DNA from: CAMEON01 sp964463245
GTDB taxonomy: Bacteria > Bacillota > Clostridia > Oscillospirales > CAG-272
DNA length: 21,437 bases
NCBI GenBank assembly: GCA_964463245.1
Contig: CAYXBU010000036.1
Coordinates: 1 to 21,437, forward strand
Reading direction: 5' to 3'
Shown here: positions 5,402-13,345 of the stretch, one piece after another
Layout of the letters: each line of letters starts with the position of its first letter
How positions within the stretch are numbered: position 1 is the first letter of the stretch
The notes under the pieces: model-generated
What the model was told of the DNA's origin: nothing
The model's input: the letters and a program-made list of their open reading frames with translations, nothing else
The model's database searches: none
Program-made: the position numbers and the translations under genes

Positions 5402-8400
5402 TCAATCGCCCGGCACATACAGACCCTCGGGGATCGGCTCACCCGCCTTGTAGGCGCGGATGTATTCCCGCGTCCACTCGTAGTAGCTGTCGCCCGGGTA
5501 TTCCACACCCTTGTAGGTGAAGTTACCGGCGATGGGCTCCAGCCCGCCCGAGTACTCCTGACTGAAGTTGTCTCCCCAGTAGACGTTGCCGCTCTGATCG
5601 GGCTGACGGAAGTTGACATCCCAGTGGTTGTACGCCCACAGGGTCACGAACTTGGGACGCACGGCGAAGGCCTTCTCCCAGTACTTCTTGTAGTAGCGAC
5701 CGCCCTCGCGACCGCCGGTGCCGTTCTTCACGGTGGACTCCAGCGAGGAGATATTGCCGTTGAAGGTGGTCTTGCCGTAGGGCAGGACATTGATCTGCTC
5801 GAGGTTCCCATCCGCGTCACAGCCGCCGCGCCCCTCCATGAAGGGCGGGTCTTGGTGGAACGACCAGGTGTTCTTGATGCCGCTGTTGGTCCACATCTCG
5901 CGGATCTCGGCGACATCGCTCATGCCCAGGTAGGGCGCGGGCTGACCGAAGGTGTACATCATAAGGGGCTTGCCGTGGTAGTAGACCCACAGGTTCCGAT
6001 AGCGGGGGTTGGAGATGAACACCTGCCAGATCTCCCGCGCGGTGTCCTCGTAGCCGCCCCGCTCCCAGCCCGGCTCGTTGCGAACGTTGTTCCAGAAGCT
6101 GATCTTGGGGTAGGGCTTGCCCTCGGCCTCCAGCTCCAGAGCCGCCTCTAAGATGACCTCGATGTTGTTCATGATGTCGTCGGGAGTACAGCCGCCGTTG
6201 AAGTTGGTCTGGTCGATGAAGATGAAATCAATGCCGGCCTCGGCGATCATGAGCAGGTTGTTCTTGGCCGCCCATGCATCCCGTCCGCAGTACATCCCCT
6301 GCGCGGGGGTCGCCCACCAGGCATAGCCCCAGTAGAGCTTGCTCAGAGCCTCGGTGCGGGCATTCCCCTTGAGTTTGGATGCCGCGACCACACTCGACAG
6401 AAGATCCTCGACCGACGGGCGGGTCGCATTGACACCGTTCACCCGATAGCGCGTGAAGTAGGGAATGTAGCCGACCCCGACCAAGGTCTCCAGGTCATCC
6501 GCCTCCAGCAGCTTTCCCTCATCCGGCGCGGGCGCGGGGCGTATCTCCATCTGCTCGTAGGGCAGGTAGCCCTTGCCTGAGATGCTGACATCATCCACGG
6601 TCGCGTTGCCCTCCGACACGATACGCAGGTAGCCGAACCCGCGCATGAGCTTGTCGAAGTGCGCCTCCTCCACGGCGTGGCTCTTGTCCAGCACGCTGAG
6701 ATAGGTGTCCTTGCGGAGGATGCGCAGGATCAGGGTATACGCATCGTCGTCAAGTTCCTTCATGCTGAAGGTGATCTCGCCGTTCCGGTCGGCCAACCGC
6801 ACACGGTAGCCGCGACTGATGTTGATCCCGTGGGTGCGGATCAGGGTCTCCACGGTGGCTTGCTCATCCATATTGCCGGTGTTGTGATACAGCTCGACCC
6901 GTCCTGCCTTGACGGTGAAGCGCAGGCCGCAGTAGTAGTAGCCCGCCGACAGGGGGGAGGAGGCACCGAGCTGGAATTGCATCTCGCCACTGCCGGGCAG
7001 GACGGTCGCCTCCAGCACGCCGTCCTCCACGCGCATGACCGTAGAGAAGATATTCTCGCGGCCGATCGCTCGGAAGACCAGCTTTCCGTCTCGGACGGAC
7101 AGTCCGCCGCCTGTGCCGAAGAAGGCGTTGTAATCGTACAGATCCTGCTCAAAGCTCTCGGTGATCTCAAACGACTCCCCCTCGGCGACCTCGGGGTAGT
7201 CGGTGGGCAGGTTCTGAACGGGATCGGGGTCGGATATGGTGACGTGGCTGTAGGTAACAGTCCCGCCGTTGGCGGCCAGGGCGATGTGCCCCGCATCCGA
7301 GACGTTGTCGGCCTTGAGCCCGTGGATCAGGTGCCCGCGCAGGTAGCCGATGGCATACCCGTCCTCAAAGCGTATCTCCAGGAAGGGAACTGCGGCATCC
7401 CCGATGACCGCATACAGATTGATGGCCGAGCCGCTGTCCACGGCGCGGAGGGTCACTCCCTCGGTGACATTGAACAGCCCCATGGGCACCTCCATGTAGA
7501 CGGTGTGCCCGTCGGAGGTCAGCTCCACGTTTTGATTTGCAAACTTCAGCCAGATGCCTGAGTCGTAGATGCCGTGGGAGGCGGAGTCCAGACGGAAACC
7601 CATGACAAAGGCGTTGGCCGTGTCGGCCTTGACCTCGGTCTCCAGCGTAAAGCGGCGGTAGCGGTCGGCGGTGGTCACATAGGATATGGCATCCCGACTG
7701 ACCACCGTGGCGGTGGTGCCGTCCACCGTGGAGACGGTGTCCTGCGGGATCAGTGTGACCCCATAGGAATCGACTGCGGGGAGCGTGATCCCGCACACCT
7801 CGGCCATCACCTTGCCGTCGGCAGAGAGAGCCGACAGCGCGGTATAGACAAAGGCCGCCAGACGGTCGCGGTCAAGCGGGAGGTCGCCGTAGGAGCTGGA
7901 CGGCAGGTTGCCGAGGATGCCCTTTACCTGTGCCTCTCGCAGAGCCTCACCTACCGTGATCTCCCCGTACCCCATGGCGCGGAGGAGCATGGTCAGACCC
8001 TGCCGTTGCGTGACGGCACCGTTGGGGCAGACCGTGTCAAAAAGAGTCGTGGCCGTCGCCTTCGTGCCGACCATGCGGGTCAGCACCGCGATGCAATCCT
8101 CTCGGATGCTGACTTCGGCGGCGGGGAGCATTCCGTTCTCCTGCAGGAAGGATACAGCCCCATTGATGCTTGCGTTTTCCATACCTACCTCCTCTCCGGC
8201 AACGGCGGCATACGGATTCTCGGTCGAGCCGTCGGTGGCACCGACCGCCAAAAACTCCATATGAGTCAAGCCGCCCTCAATGACCTGCACGGTCACGGTA
8301 TTGGTCTTGCCGGGCTTCAGAAATGTTTCAAAGGAAGAATTGAAGAATTGGAACCAGCCCTGGGAGATGTCCACGACACGGACGGTCACAGAGCGGTTGT

Positions 8401-9295
8401 TGTTGACCGAGATCCGCAGTGTCGTGGCGACACCCGGCTGGGTGGTGGTGCGGACGTAGGCGTAGCAAAGCCCGCCCCGCTCCCCGCCGTCGATCCCCGT
8501 GAGGGTGACCGACTGGGACAGCCCCAGCTTCGCATAGGTCTTCCCGCCCGAGACCTCGGAGTCCGGCGGATCTCCTTCCATGAAACTGTAGGTGAGTTTG
8601 TTCCGATCCACCTCGCTGACCGCCAGATCGTTGGGATCAACATCCCCCACCGTCAGGGTGGCGATGTGGGACACCTTGCCCGTGGGGGTGACGATGCGGA
8701 TGACATTGTCGCTCCCCGGCTCCAGGGTGATCTTGAAGGTCTTCTTTTTCATCTCGAACCAGTTGCTCCCGTTGTTGGTAAACGTAGCCATCACCTCGCC
8801 GTTGACCTCGATCTCAAAGGCCGTATCAAAGTTCGGCTCGGAGCAAAAGGTCATCGTGAGGGTGGTCTTGCCGCCCTTCTCGCCGCCGTCGATCCCATCC
8901 ACCGTCAAGGAAGCACCGTTGCCCTCTATCTTGGCGTAGCCGTTCTCGGTCAGGTCGGTGTAGTCCGCACAGTTATAGTCGGTCATGAGCAGACCCTCGA
9001 TCGGAGCGGGGGGCGGGGTGGTGGACGGCTCGGTGTCGGCCTCCTCGGTCTCGGAGGTGGCGGGAGCCGTTTCGGGCGGGTCGGTCTCAGGGGCGTCGGT
9101 CGCCTCTGCGGGCAGGGTCTCGCTCTCGGTCGTGCCCGACGCGGGCGGATCGGCGGGAAGCTCGGTCGGGGTGGTCTCGCTTACCTCGGTACCCGTGCCG
9201 CTCCCGCCTCCGTCTCCCGAACAGCCTACCGCCGAGAGAAGGGTGATCGCGGCCAGCAGGTACGCGACCCAACGCAGGTTCTTGCTCTTACTCAT
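5402..9295 (-). CDS. Large multidomain surface lipoprotein with SLH-like repeats and a C-terminal GH71/GH99-like barrel
   Basis: This 1297-residue protein has a lipoprotein signal (A-V-G-C, lipidated Cys25) and a Thr/Pro/Glu linker (to about 98). Two homologous CBM6-like beta-sandwiches follow (about 101-220 and 232-355, both with a G-I-D-G-G-E-[KR]-G-G motif). Next come degenerate S-layer-homology-like repeats (about 370-495), two concanavalin-A-like modules (about 515-690 and 705-910) and a C-terminal (beta/alpha)8-like region (about 940-1290). The barrel resembles GH71/GH99/WbsX proteins: W-G-Y-A-W-W near 989-994, G-I-D-F-I-F-I-D at 1021-1028, and L-W-A-Y-N-H-W near 1219-1225. Where the sister lipoprotein has WNEW, this one has YNHW (His1224), so the usual Glu is missing and it may bind rather than cleave. 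The start at 9295 has AGAGGA 8 bases upstream; an earlier in-frame ATG would precede the signal with basic sequence. It lies 16 bases after the beta-xylosidase gene and is cotranscribed with it. Confidence 0.72.
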   Translation of the reverse strand: MSKSKNLRWVAYLLAAITLLSAVGCSGDGGGSGTGTEVSETTPTELPADPPASGTTESETLPAEATDAPETDPPETAPATSETEEADTEPSTTPPPAPIEGLLMTDYNCADYTDLTENGYAKIEGNGASLTVDGIDGGEKGGKTTLTMTFCSEPNFDTAFEIEVNGEVMATFTNNGSNWFEMKKKTFKITLEPGSDNVIRIVTPTGKVSHIATLTVGDVDPNDLAVSEVDRNKLTYSFMEGDPPDSEVSGGKTYAKLGLSQSVTLTGIDGGERGGLCYAYVRTTTQPGVATTLRISVNNNRSVTVRVVDISQGWFQFFNSSFETFLKPGKTNTVTVQVIEGGLTHMEFLAVGATDGSTENPYAAVAGEEVGMENASINGAVSFLQENGMLPAAEVSIREDCIAVLTRMVGTKATATTLFDTVCPNGAVTQRQGLTMLLRAMGYGEITVGEALREAQVKGILGNLPSSSYGDLPLDRDRLAAFVYTALSALSADGKVMAEVCGITLPAVDSYGVTLIPQDTVSTVDGTTATVVSRDAISYVTTADRYRRFTLETEVKADTANAFVMGFRLDSASHGIYDSGIWLKFANQNVELTSDGHTVYMEVPMGLFNVTEGVTLRAVDSGSAINLYAVIGDAAVPFLEIRFEDGYAIGYLRGHLIHGLKADNVSDAGHIALAANGGTVTYSHVTISDPDPVQNLPTDYPEVAEGESFEITESFEQDLYDYNAFFGTGGGLSVRDGKLVFRAIGRENIFSTVMRVEDGVLEATVLPGSGEMQFQLGASSPLSAGYYYCGLRFTVKAGRVELYHNTGNMDEQATVETLIRTHGINISRGYRVRLADRNGEITFSMKELDDDAYTLILRILRKDTYLSVLDKSHAVEEAHFDKLMRGFGYLRIVSEGNATVDDVSISGKGYLPYEQMEIRPAPAPDEGKLLEADDLETLVGVGYIPYFTRYRVNGVNATRPSVEDLLSSVVAASKLKGNARTEALSKLYWGYAWWATPAQGMYCGRDAWAAKNNLLMIAEAGIDFIFIDQTNFNGGCTPDDIMNNIEVILEAALELEAEGKPYPKISFWNNVRNEPGWERGGYEDTAREIWQVFISNPRYRNLWVYYHGKPLMMYTFGQPAPYLGMSDVAEIREMWTNSGIKNTWSFHQDPPFMEGRGGCDADGNLEQINVLPYGKTTFNGNISSLESTVKNGTGGREGGRYYKKYWEKAFAVRPKFVTLWAYNHWDVNFRQPDQSGNVYWGDNFSQEYSGGLEPIAGNFTYKGVEYPGDSYYEWTREYIRAYKAGEPIPEGLYVPGD

Positions 9296-9311
9296 GATCT
9301 TATCCTCTCTT

Positions 9312-10895
9312 TCATGTATTTTCTTTTTCCGTGTAGCGGAAATAACGGAAGTCCGCCGTCTTCTCGCCGTCCGAGAGGTCTTGACAGCCGATGCCGACAT
9401 ACGCCCCCGTGAAGCCGAGGGGACGATTGTACTCGTCGCTCAGCTTGGAAGCATCAAAGATATTCCCCGCAGGCTCAAAATGCTCGCCGTCCAAAGAATA
9501 GAAGAAGCGACCGTCGGCGTGATCCGCGCAGAGTCGGAGCCATACCGCGCCCTCGTTCGGGAGACTTGCGATCCGCTCCAGCGAGAAGCGGGAGTCATCG
9601 TAGGTGATCTTGAGCAGCTCGCGGCAGGCCTTCTCCTCGTCGTAGGAGATGTAGACATAATGCAGGTTGTTCTCACTGTAGCGGTACAGAAGTCCTGCCC
9701 AGTGGTTGAAGCATTCCGGGGTGAACTCCAGCATGGTCTCGCACTCGATGGCAAAGGCCTCCTGCCGTCGCAACAGCACCGATTGATCCTGCAATGCCAA
9801 CAGGCTCTTTTGCCCCCGAATACGCAGCCACCCGGGGCGAGAGGTCTGATCCAACACGTCCTCCCCGAGGGGCTGGCGCAGGGTCATCCAGTCGATGTCA
9901 AGGGGAGCTCCCGTGAAGCGGTATATCCGCTCGGTCACGCGGGGGGTGGCGGGGGCGAAGGCCTCGAAGCTGTCCGCCGGAGCCGAGCCGCCGCCCGACA
10001 GGTACGGCCAGCCGTCCTCCGTCCACTCGATGTTCTGCAGGGCGGTCTCCCGTCCCAGCACACACCGTCCGTTGGGCAGGGGTCGCCCGCACAGATGGGC
10101 AAGGATCCATTGACCATCTCGCCCCTCACAGAGGCTGGCGTGTCCCGCCTTTTGCAACAAACAGGGGGTGTTCCATGCGGAGAGGATATGCTTGTTCGGG
10201 TGAAGCTCATACGGCCCCTCGATGGAGGTCGAACGCGCCAGCGTGGCGCAATGCGGCAGCCCCGTTCCGCCCTCGGCGGTCAGGAGGTAGTAGTAGCCAC
10301 CCCGCTTGAAGAGGTGCGGCCCCTCGGTGATCCCTCGCTCGGTGCCGCGGAAGATGACCCGCGGCTTGCCGATCAGCTTTTCCTGTTTGGGGTCGTACTC
10401 CTGCAGGAGGATTCCGGAGAAACGCCCGCCGTCGTCGTCGGGGCGGTAGTCCCACCGCATATTGAGCAAGTATTTGCGACCGTCGTCATCGTGGAACAGG
10501 GAGGGGTCAAAGCCGCTCCCGTTGAGCCGCACGGGGGTGCTCCACTCCCCGGCGATGGTCTCGCAGGTGGTCAGGTAGTTTTCGGTGTCCTTCAAGTGCC
10601 CGTCCAGCCATTGGCGTTGGTTGGTGAAGATCAGCCAGAAGCGGCCGTCGGCATAGGAGAGAGCGGGTGCCCAGATGCCCGTGGAGGCCACATCCCCGCG
10701 CATATCCAGCAGGTGCAGACCCTTCAGCGGGTAGGCCACGGTGCGCCAGTTGGCGAGATCCTCCGAGGCGGAGATCTTCACCCCGGGGTAGTATTCAAAG
10801 GTGGAGTTCGCTATGTAGTAGGTGCCCTTGACGTAGATCATGCAGGGGTCGGGGTGGAAGCCGCGCAGGATGGGGTTTTGGACAGAGTAGCTCAT
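9312..10895 (-). CDS. xynB: GH43 beta-xylosidase (XynB type, with C-terminal concanavalin-A-like domain)
   Basis: This enzyme removes xylose from the non-reducing end of xylo-oligosaccharides by an inverting mechanism. The 527-residue protein begins with the typical N-P-I-L-R-G-F-H-P-D-P segment. The catalytic triad is visible as base Asp16, pKa modulator Asp130 (G-F-D-P-S) and acid Glu191 (I-T-E-G-P-H), almost the same numbering as characterised beta-xylosidases. Residues 1-310 form the five-bladed propeller. Residues 325-525 form the GH43_C2-type sandwich ending in G-A-Y-V-G-I-G-C-Q-D and D-F-R-Y-F-R-Y. There is no signal peptide, so it acts in the cytoplasm on imported oligosaccharides. 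The start at 10895 has AGGAGG 6 bases upstream; the ATG at 10928 lies within the promoter. It has its own promoter between it and the araC-type gene. Confidence 0.92.
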   Translation of the reverse strand: MSYSVQNPILRGFHPDPCMIYVKGTYYIANSTFEYYPGVKISASEDLANWRTVAYPLKGLHLLDMRGDVASTGIWAPALSYADGRFWLIFTNQRQWLDGHLKDTENYLTTCETIAGEWSTPVRLNGSGFDPSLFHDDDGRKYLLNMRWDYRPDDDGGRFSGILLQEYDPKQEKLIGKPRVIFRGTERGITEGPHLFKRGGYYYLLTAEGGTGLPHCATLARSTSIEGPYELHPNKHILSAWNTPCLLQKAGHASLCEGRDGQWILAHLCGRPLPNGRCVLGRETALQNIEWTEDGWPYLSGGGSAPADSFEAFAPATPRVTERIYRFTGAPLDIDWMTLRQPLGEDVLDQTSRPGWLRIRGQKSLLALQDQSVLLRRQEAFAIECETMLEFTPECFNHWAGLLYRYSENNLHYVYISYDEEKACRELLKITYDDSRFSLERIASLPNEGAVWLRLCADHADGRFFYSLDGEHFEPAGNIFDASKLSDEYNRPLGFTGAYVGIGCQDLSDGEKTADFRYFRYTEKENT

Positions 10896-10926
10896 AGGTA
10901 GCCTCCTATCATAGTTCATTGTGTCC

Positions 10927-10955
10927 ATTATAGCATATAGAAGAACTGATGCCTA
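10927..10955 (-). promoter_or_regulatory. Promoter of the beta-xylosidase/lipoprotein unit
   Basis: The minus strand reads TAGGCA (10950-10955, 4/6), 17 bases, TATAAT (10927-10932), with an extended -10 TGC. An inverted repeat ATATAG-N12-CTATAT (10935-10958) overlaps the spacer and -35, suggesting regulator binding. Confidence 0.72.
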
Positions 10956-10958
10956 TAT

Positions 10959-11831
10959 TTATTTTGCTGAACGCATGGACAAATCCTGCCATTCTGCCTC
11001 GCTCGCCTCCCGCCGCCAGCGACGCCGCGCCTCGGTCGGGGTCAGCTTGTACATCTTTTGAAAGCAACGGTTGAAGGTGCGGATGGAGGGGAAGCCGCAC
11101 TGCATGGCGATGGTGGTAAAGGAGTCATCTGTCTCGGTCACGCGGTGCTTGACCTGCTCCAGACGGTAGCCGTTCAGGTAATTGAGAAAGGTCGTGCCGG
11201 TCGCTCGCTTGAAGGAGTGGGCGAAGTAGTACAGAGACATATGGCAGATGGCGGCGGCATCCTCCAGTGAGATGGTCTCCTGATAATGCTCCGCCAGATA
11301 CTCATTGAGAGCCTTGAGCAGCTCGATGTCCCGATCATGCGCCAGCATACTGTCCTGCGTGACGGGATGCACACCCGGAAGCCGCGCCAGATTCACCAAG
11401 AGCTGATCCGTGGCGGTACGGATCGCCAGCCGCTTGAGCGGGAGGTCATCCGAGAGGCTGTTCTCCCGGAGCAGTCGCTGTATCCCGTCGGCGATGACCG
11501 CGTAGTCCGGGTCGCTCGGGGAGAGTACGGCACGGTCTCGCTCCACGACCGAGAAGTCAAACAGCGGGCTGAGTATCTTGAGGATATACAGGCGGGAGAT
11601 GCCGGGGGTCTCCAGACTGTGTATCTGGAAGGGGCGTACCGTCGCGATGTCCCCCCCGCGCAGCTCGGTACACTGACCGTCCACGGTCAGCCGTACCACG
11701 CCGTCCAGCATGACCACCATCTCCAGCTCCTCGTGGTAGTGGGCGCAGTACTGGATGTCGGTCATCTCGGTGTCGATGTAGGGTGCGTCGCGCTTAGCAC
11801 GATGTATCTCTTCGTAAAAGGAATGTTCCAT
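10959..11831 (-). CDS. AraC family transcriptional regulator with N-terminal cupin sensor
   Basis: This 290-residue protein has an AraC-type cupin ligand domain (about residues 25-105, with H-Y-H-E-E-L-E and G-G-D-I) and a central helical linker. The C-terminal pair of helix-turn-helix motifs spans about 185-280: S-L-E-D-A-A-A-I-C-H-M-S in the first, then T-I-A-M-Q-C-G-F followed by F-N-R-C-F-Q-K in the second, the AraC/XylS signature. It probably activates the flanking genes in response to a sugar, likely a pentose or oligosaccharide from xylan. The start at 11831 has AGGAGG 7 bases upstream; an ATG 14 codons earlier would overlap the -10. It lies between the divergent xyl operon and the beta-xylosidase gene. 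Confidence 0.92.
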   Translation of the reverse strand: MEHSFYEEIHRAKRDAPYIDTEMTDIQYCAHYHEELEMVVMLDGVVRLTVDGQCTELRGGDIATVRPFQIHSLETPGISRLYILKILSPLFDFSVVERDRAVLSPSDPDYAVIADGIQRLLRENSLSDDLPLKRLAIRTATDQLLVNLARLPGVHPVTQDSMLAHDRDIELLKALNEYLAEHYQETISLEDAAAICHMSLYYFAHSFKRATGTTFLNYLNGYRLEQVKHRVTETDDSFTTIAMQCGFPSIRTFNRCFQKMYKLTPTEARRRWRREASEAEWQDLSMRSAK

Positions 11832-11871
11832 GGTGTTGCCTCCTGCTCCTGTGCGTGGCGTTGGTGTACAC

Positions 11872-11900
11872 ATTATACAGCAAAAAGCAAGTTTTGTCTA
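11872..11900 (-). promoter_or_regulatory. Promoter of the AraC-family gene
   Basis: The minus strand reads TAGACA (11895-11900, 5/6), 17 bases, TATAAT (11872-11877). TATAGGC at 11899-11905 overlaps the -35 and is the reverse complement of the GCCTATA at the beta-xylosidase promoter. Confidence 0.8.
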
Positions 11901-11920
11901 TAGGCTTGGCAAAAATAACA

Positions 11921-11949
11921 TAGAAAATCTGTGAGGCGCGTGCTATAAT
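11921..11949 (+). promoter_or_regulatory. Promoter of the xylA operon
   Basis: TAGAAA (11921-11926, 4/6), 17 bases, TATAAT (11944-11949) with an extended -10 TGC. The weak -35 with a perfect -10 fits a promoter that needs an activator, as expected beside an AraC-type gene. Confidence 0.75.
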
Positions 11950-11962
11950 GAAAGTACAAACT

Positions 11963-11976
11963 GGATAGGTCTATCC
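11963..11976. promoter_or_regulatory. Perfect palindrome in the xylA leader, operator candidate
   Basis: GGATAG-GT-CTATCC has perfect 6-bp arms and starts 13 bases after the xylA -10, close to the transcription start and 33 bases before the ATG. The position suits a repressor site. The arms share CTAT with repeats at the two neighbouring promoters. Confidence 0.5.
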
Positions 11977-12009
11977 ATAATCACGGCATATCTGTAAGGA
12001 GGAATCCCC

Positions 12010-13329
12010 ATGAGCTGTTTTGCATCCATTCCCACCATTTCCTACGGAGGTCCCGACTCCCGCGATCCGCTGTCTTTCAAGTATTATGATCCCGATGCCA
12101 TCGTGGCGGGGAAGCCTATGCGTGAGCACTTAAAGTTCGCCATGGCGTGGTGGCACACCCTGTGCGCCGACGGAACCGATATGTTCGGCATCGGCACGCA
12201 GGACAAGACCTTCGGCTCGCTTGACCCCATCGAGATGTCCAAACGGCGCGTGGACGCGGGCTTTGAGCTGATGGAGAAGCTGAGCATCGACTACTTCTGC
12301 TTCCATGACCGCGATCTTGTCCCGGAGGGAGACATGACCCTCTCGGAGTTCCACGCCGCGCTGGATGTCATCGTGGACTACATTGAGGAGAAGATGAAGG
12401 CGACCGGCAAGAAGCTCCTCTGGGGCACCGCCAACTGCTTTGCCCATCCCCGCTACATGAACGGCGCGGGTACCTCGCCCCATGCCGACAGCTTTGCCTA
12501 CGCCGCCGCACAGATCAAGAAGGCTATGGACATCACCAAGCGGCTGGGCGGCACGGGCTACGTCTTCTGGGGCGGCCGCGAGGGGTATGAGACTCTGCTC
12601 AACACCGACATGAAGCGGGAGCTGGATAACATGGCGCGCCTGCTTCGCCTGGCGGTGGATTACGCCGAGAAGATCGGCTTTGAGGGTGACCTCTACATCG
12701 AGCCGAAGCCCAAGGAGCCGACCAAACACCAGTACGACTTTGATGCCGCGACCGTCATCGGCTTCCTCAAGACCTATGGCCTGGACGGCAAGATCAAGCT
12801 CAACATCGAGGCCAACCACGCCACCCTGGCGGGGCATACCTTCCAGCATGAGCTGTGCGTGGCGCGCATCAACGGCGCGTTCGGCTCCATCGATGCCAAC
12901 CAGGGGGATATGCTTCTGGGCTGGGACACCGACCAGTTCCCGACCAATGTCTACGATGCTACCCTCTGTATGCTGGAGGTGCTCCGTGCAGGCGGATTCA
13001 CCAACGGCGGTCTGAACTTTGACGCCAAGGTGCGCCGCGCATCCGTTAACCCCGAGGACTGGGTCATGGCTTTCATCGCAGGTATGGATACCTTTGCCCT
13101 GGGGCTGATCACCGCCGACCGCATTCTGACTGACGGCCGCATGGATGAGTTCGTTGCCGAGCGGTACTCCTCCTGGAACAGCGGCATCGGCAAGGAGATC
13201 ACCGACGGCAAGGTCACGCTGGAGGATCTCTACGACTACGCCGCGGGGCTCGGCGAGGTCAAGACCGTCACCCACGGCGGGCAGGAGTATCTGGAGGCTG
13301 TGCTGAATCAGCTCCTGTTCCGCCCGTAA
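12010..13329 (+). CDS. xylA: Xylose isomerase
   Basis: XylA converts D-xylose to D-xylulose in the cytoplasm using two divalent metal ions. The 439-residue length and pattern are those of the long class II enzymes common in Bacillota. Catalytic residues are visible: His99 and Asp102 (F-H-D-R-D); metal ligands Glu231, Glu267, His270, Asp295, Asp306, Asp308 and Asp338; and Lys233 in E-P-K-P-K-E-P. The W-G-G-R-E-G-Y signature is at 187-193. The start has AAGGAGG at 11996-12002. It is the first gene of a six-gene plus-strand operon and is followed after 16 bases by xylB. Confidence 0.98.
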   Translation: MSCFASIPTISYGGPDSRDPLSFKYYDPDAIVAGKPMREHLKFAMAWWHTLCADGTDMFGIGTQDKTFGSLDPIEMSKRRVDAGFELMEKLSIDYFCFHDRDLVPEGDMTLSEFHAALDVIVDYIEEKMKATGKKLLWGTANCFAHPRYMNGAGTSPHADSFAYAAAQIKKAMDITKRLGGTGYVFWGGREGYETLLNTDMKRELDNMARLLRLAVDYAEKIGFEGDLYIEPKPKEPTKHQYDFDAATVIGFLKTYGLDGKIKLNIEANHATLAGHTFQHELCVARINGAFGSIDANQGDMLLGWDTDQFPTNVYDATLCMLEVLRAGGFTNGGLNFDAKVRRASVNPEDWVMAFIAGMDTFALGLITADRILTDGRMDEFVAERYSSWNSGIGKEITDGKVTLEDLYDYAAGLGEVKTVTHGGQEYLEAVLNQLLFRP

Positions 13330-13345
13330 GCGAGGTATGACCGGT

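Noticed and set aside
4281..5405. A 374-codon minus-strand frame covering the zinc-ribbon gene
   Set aside because: The plus-strand frame has the promoter, ribosome-binding site, CXXC pairs and terminator. The minus frame runs through the terminator and has none of these.
7574..9412. A 612-codon plus-strand frame opposite the 1297-residue lipoprotein gene, and a similar 638-codon frame at 8985-10901
   Set aside because: Both lie antisense to domain-bearing genes, overlap each other, and have repetitive Gly/Val/Arg-rich products without a family pattern.
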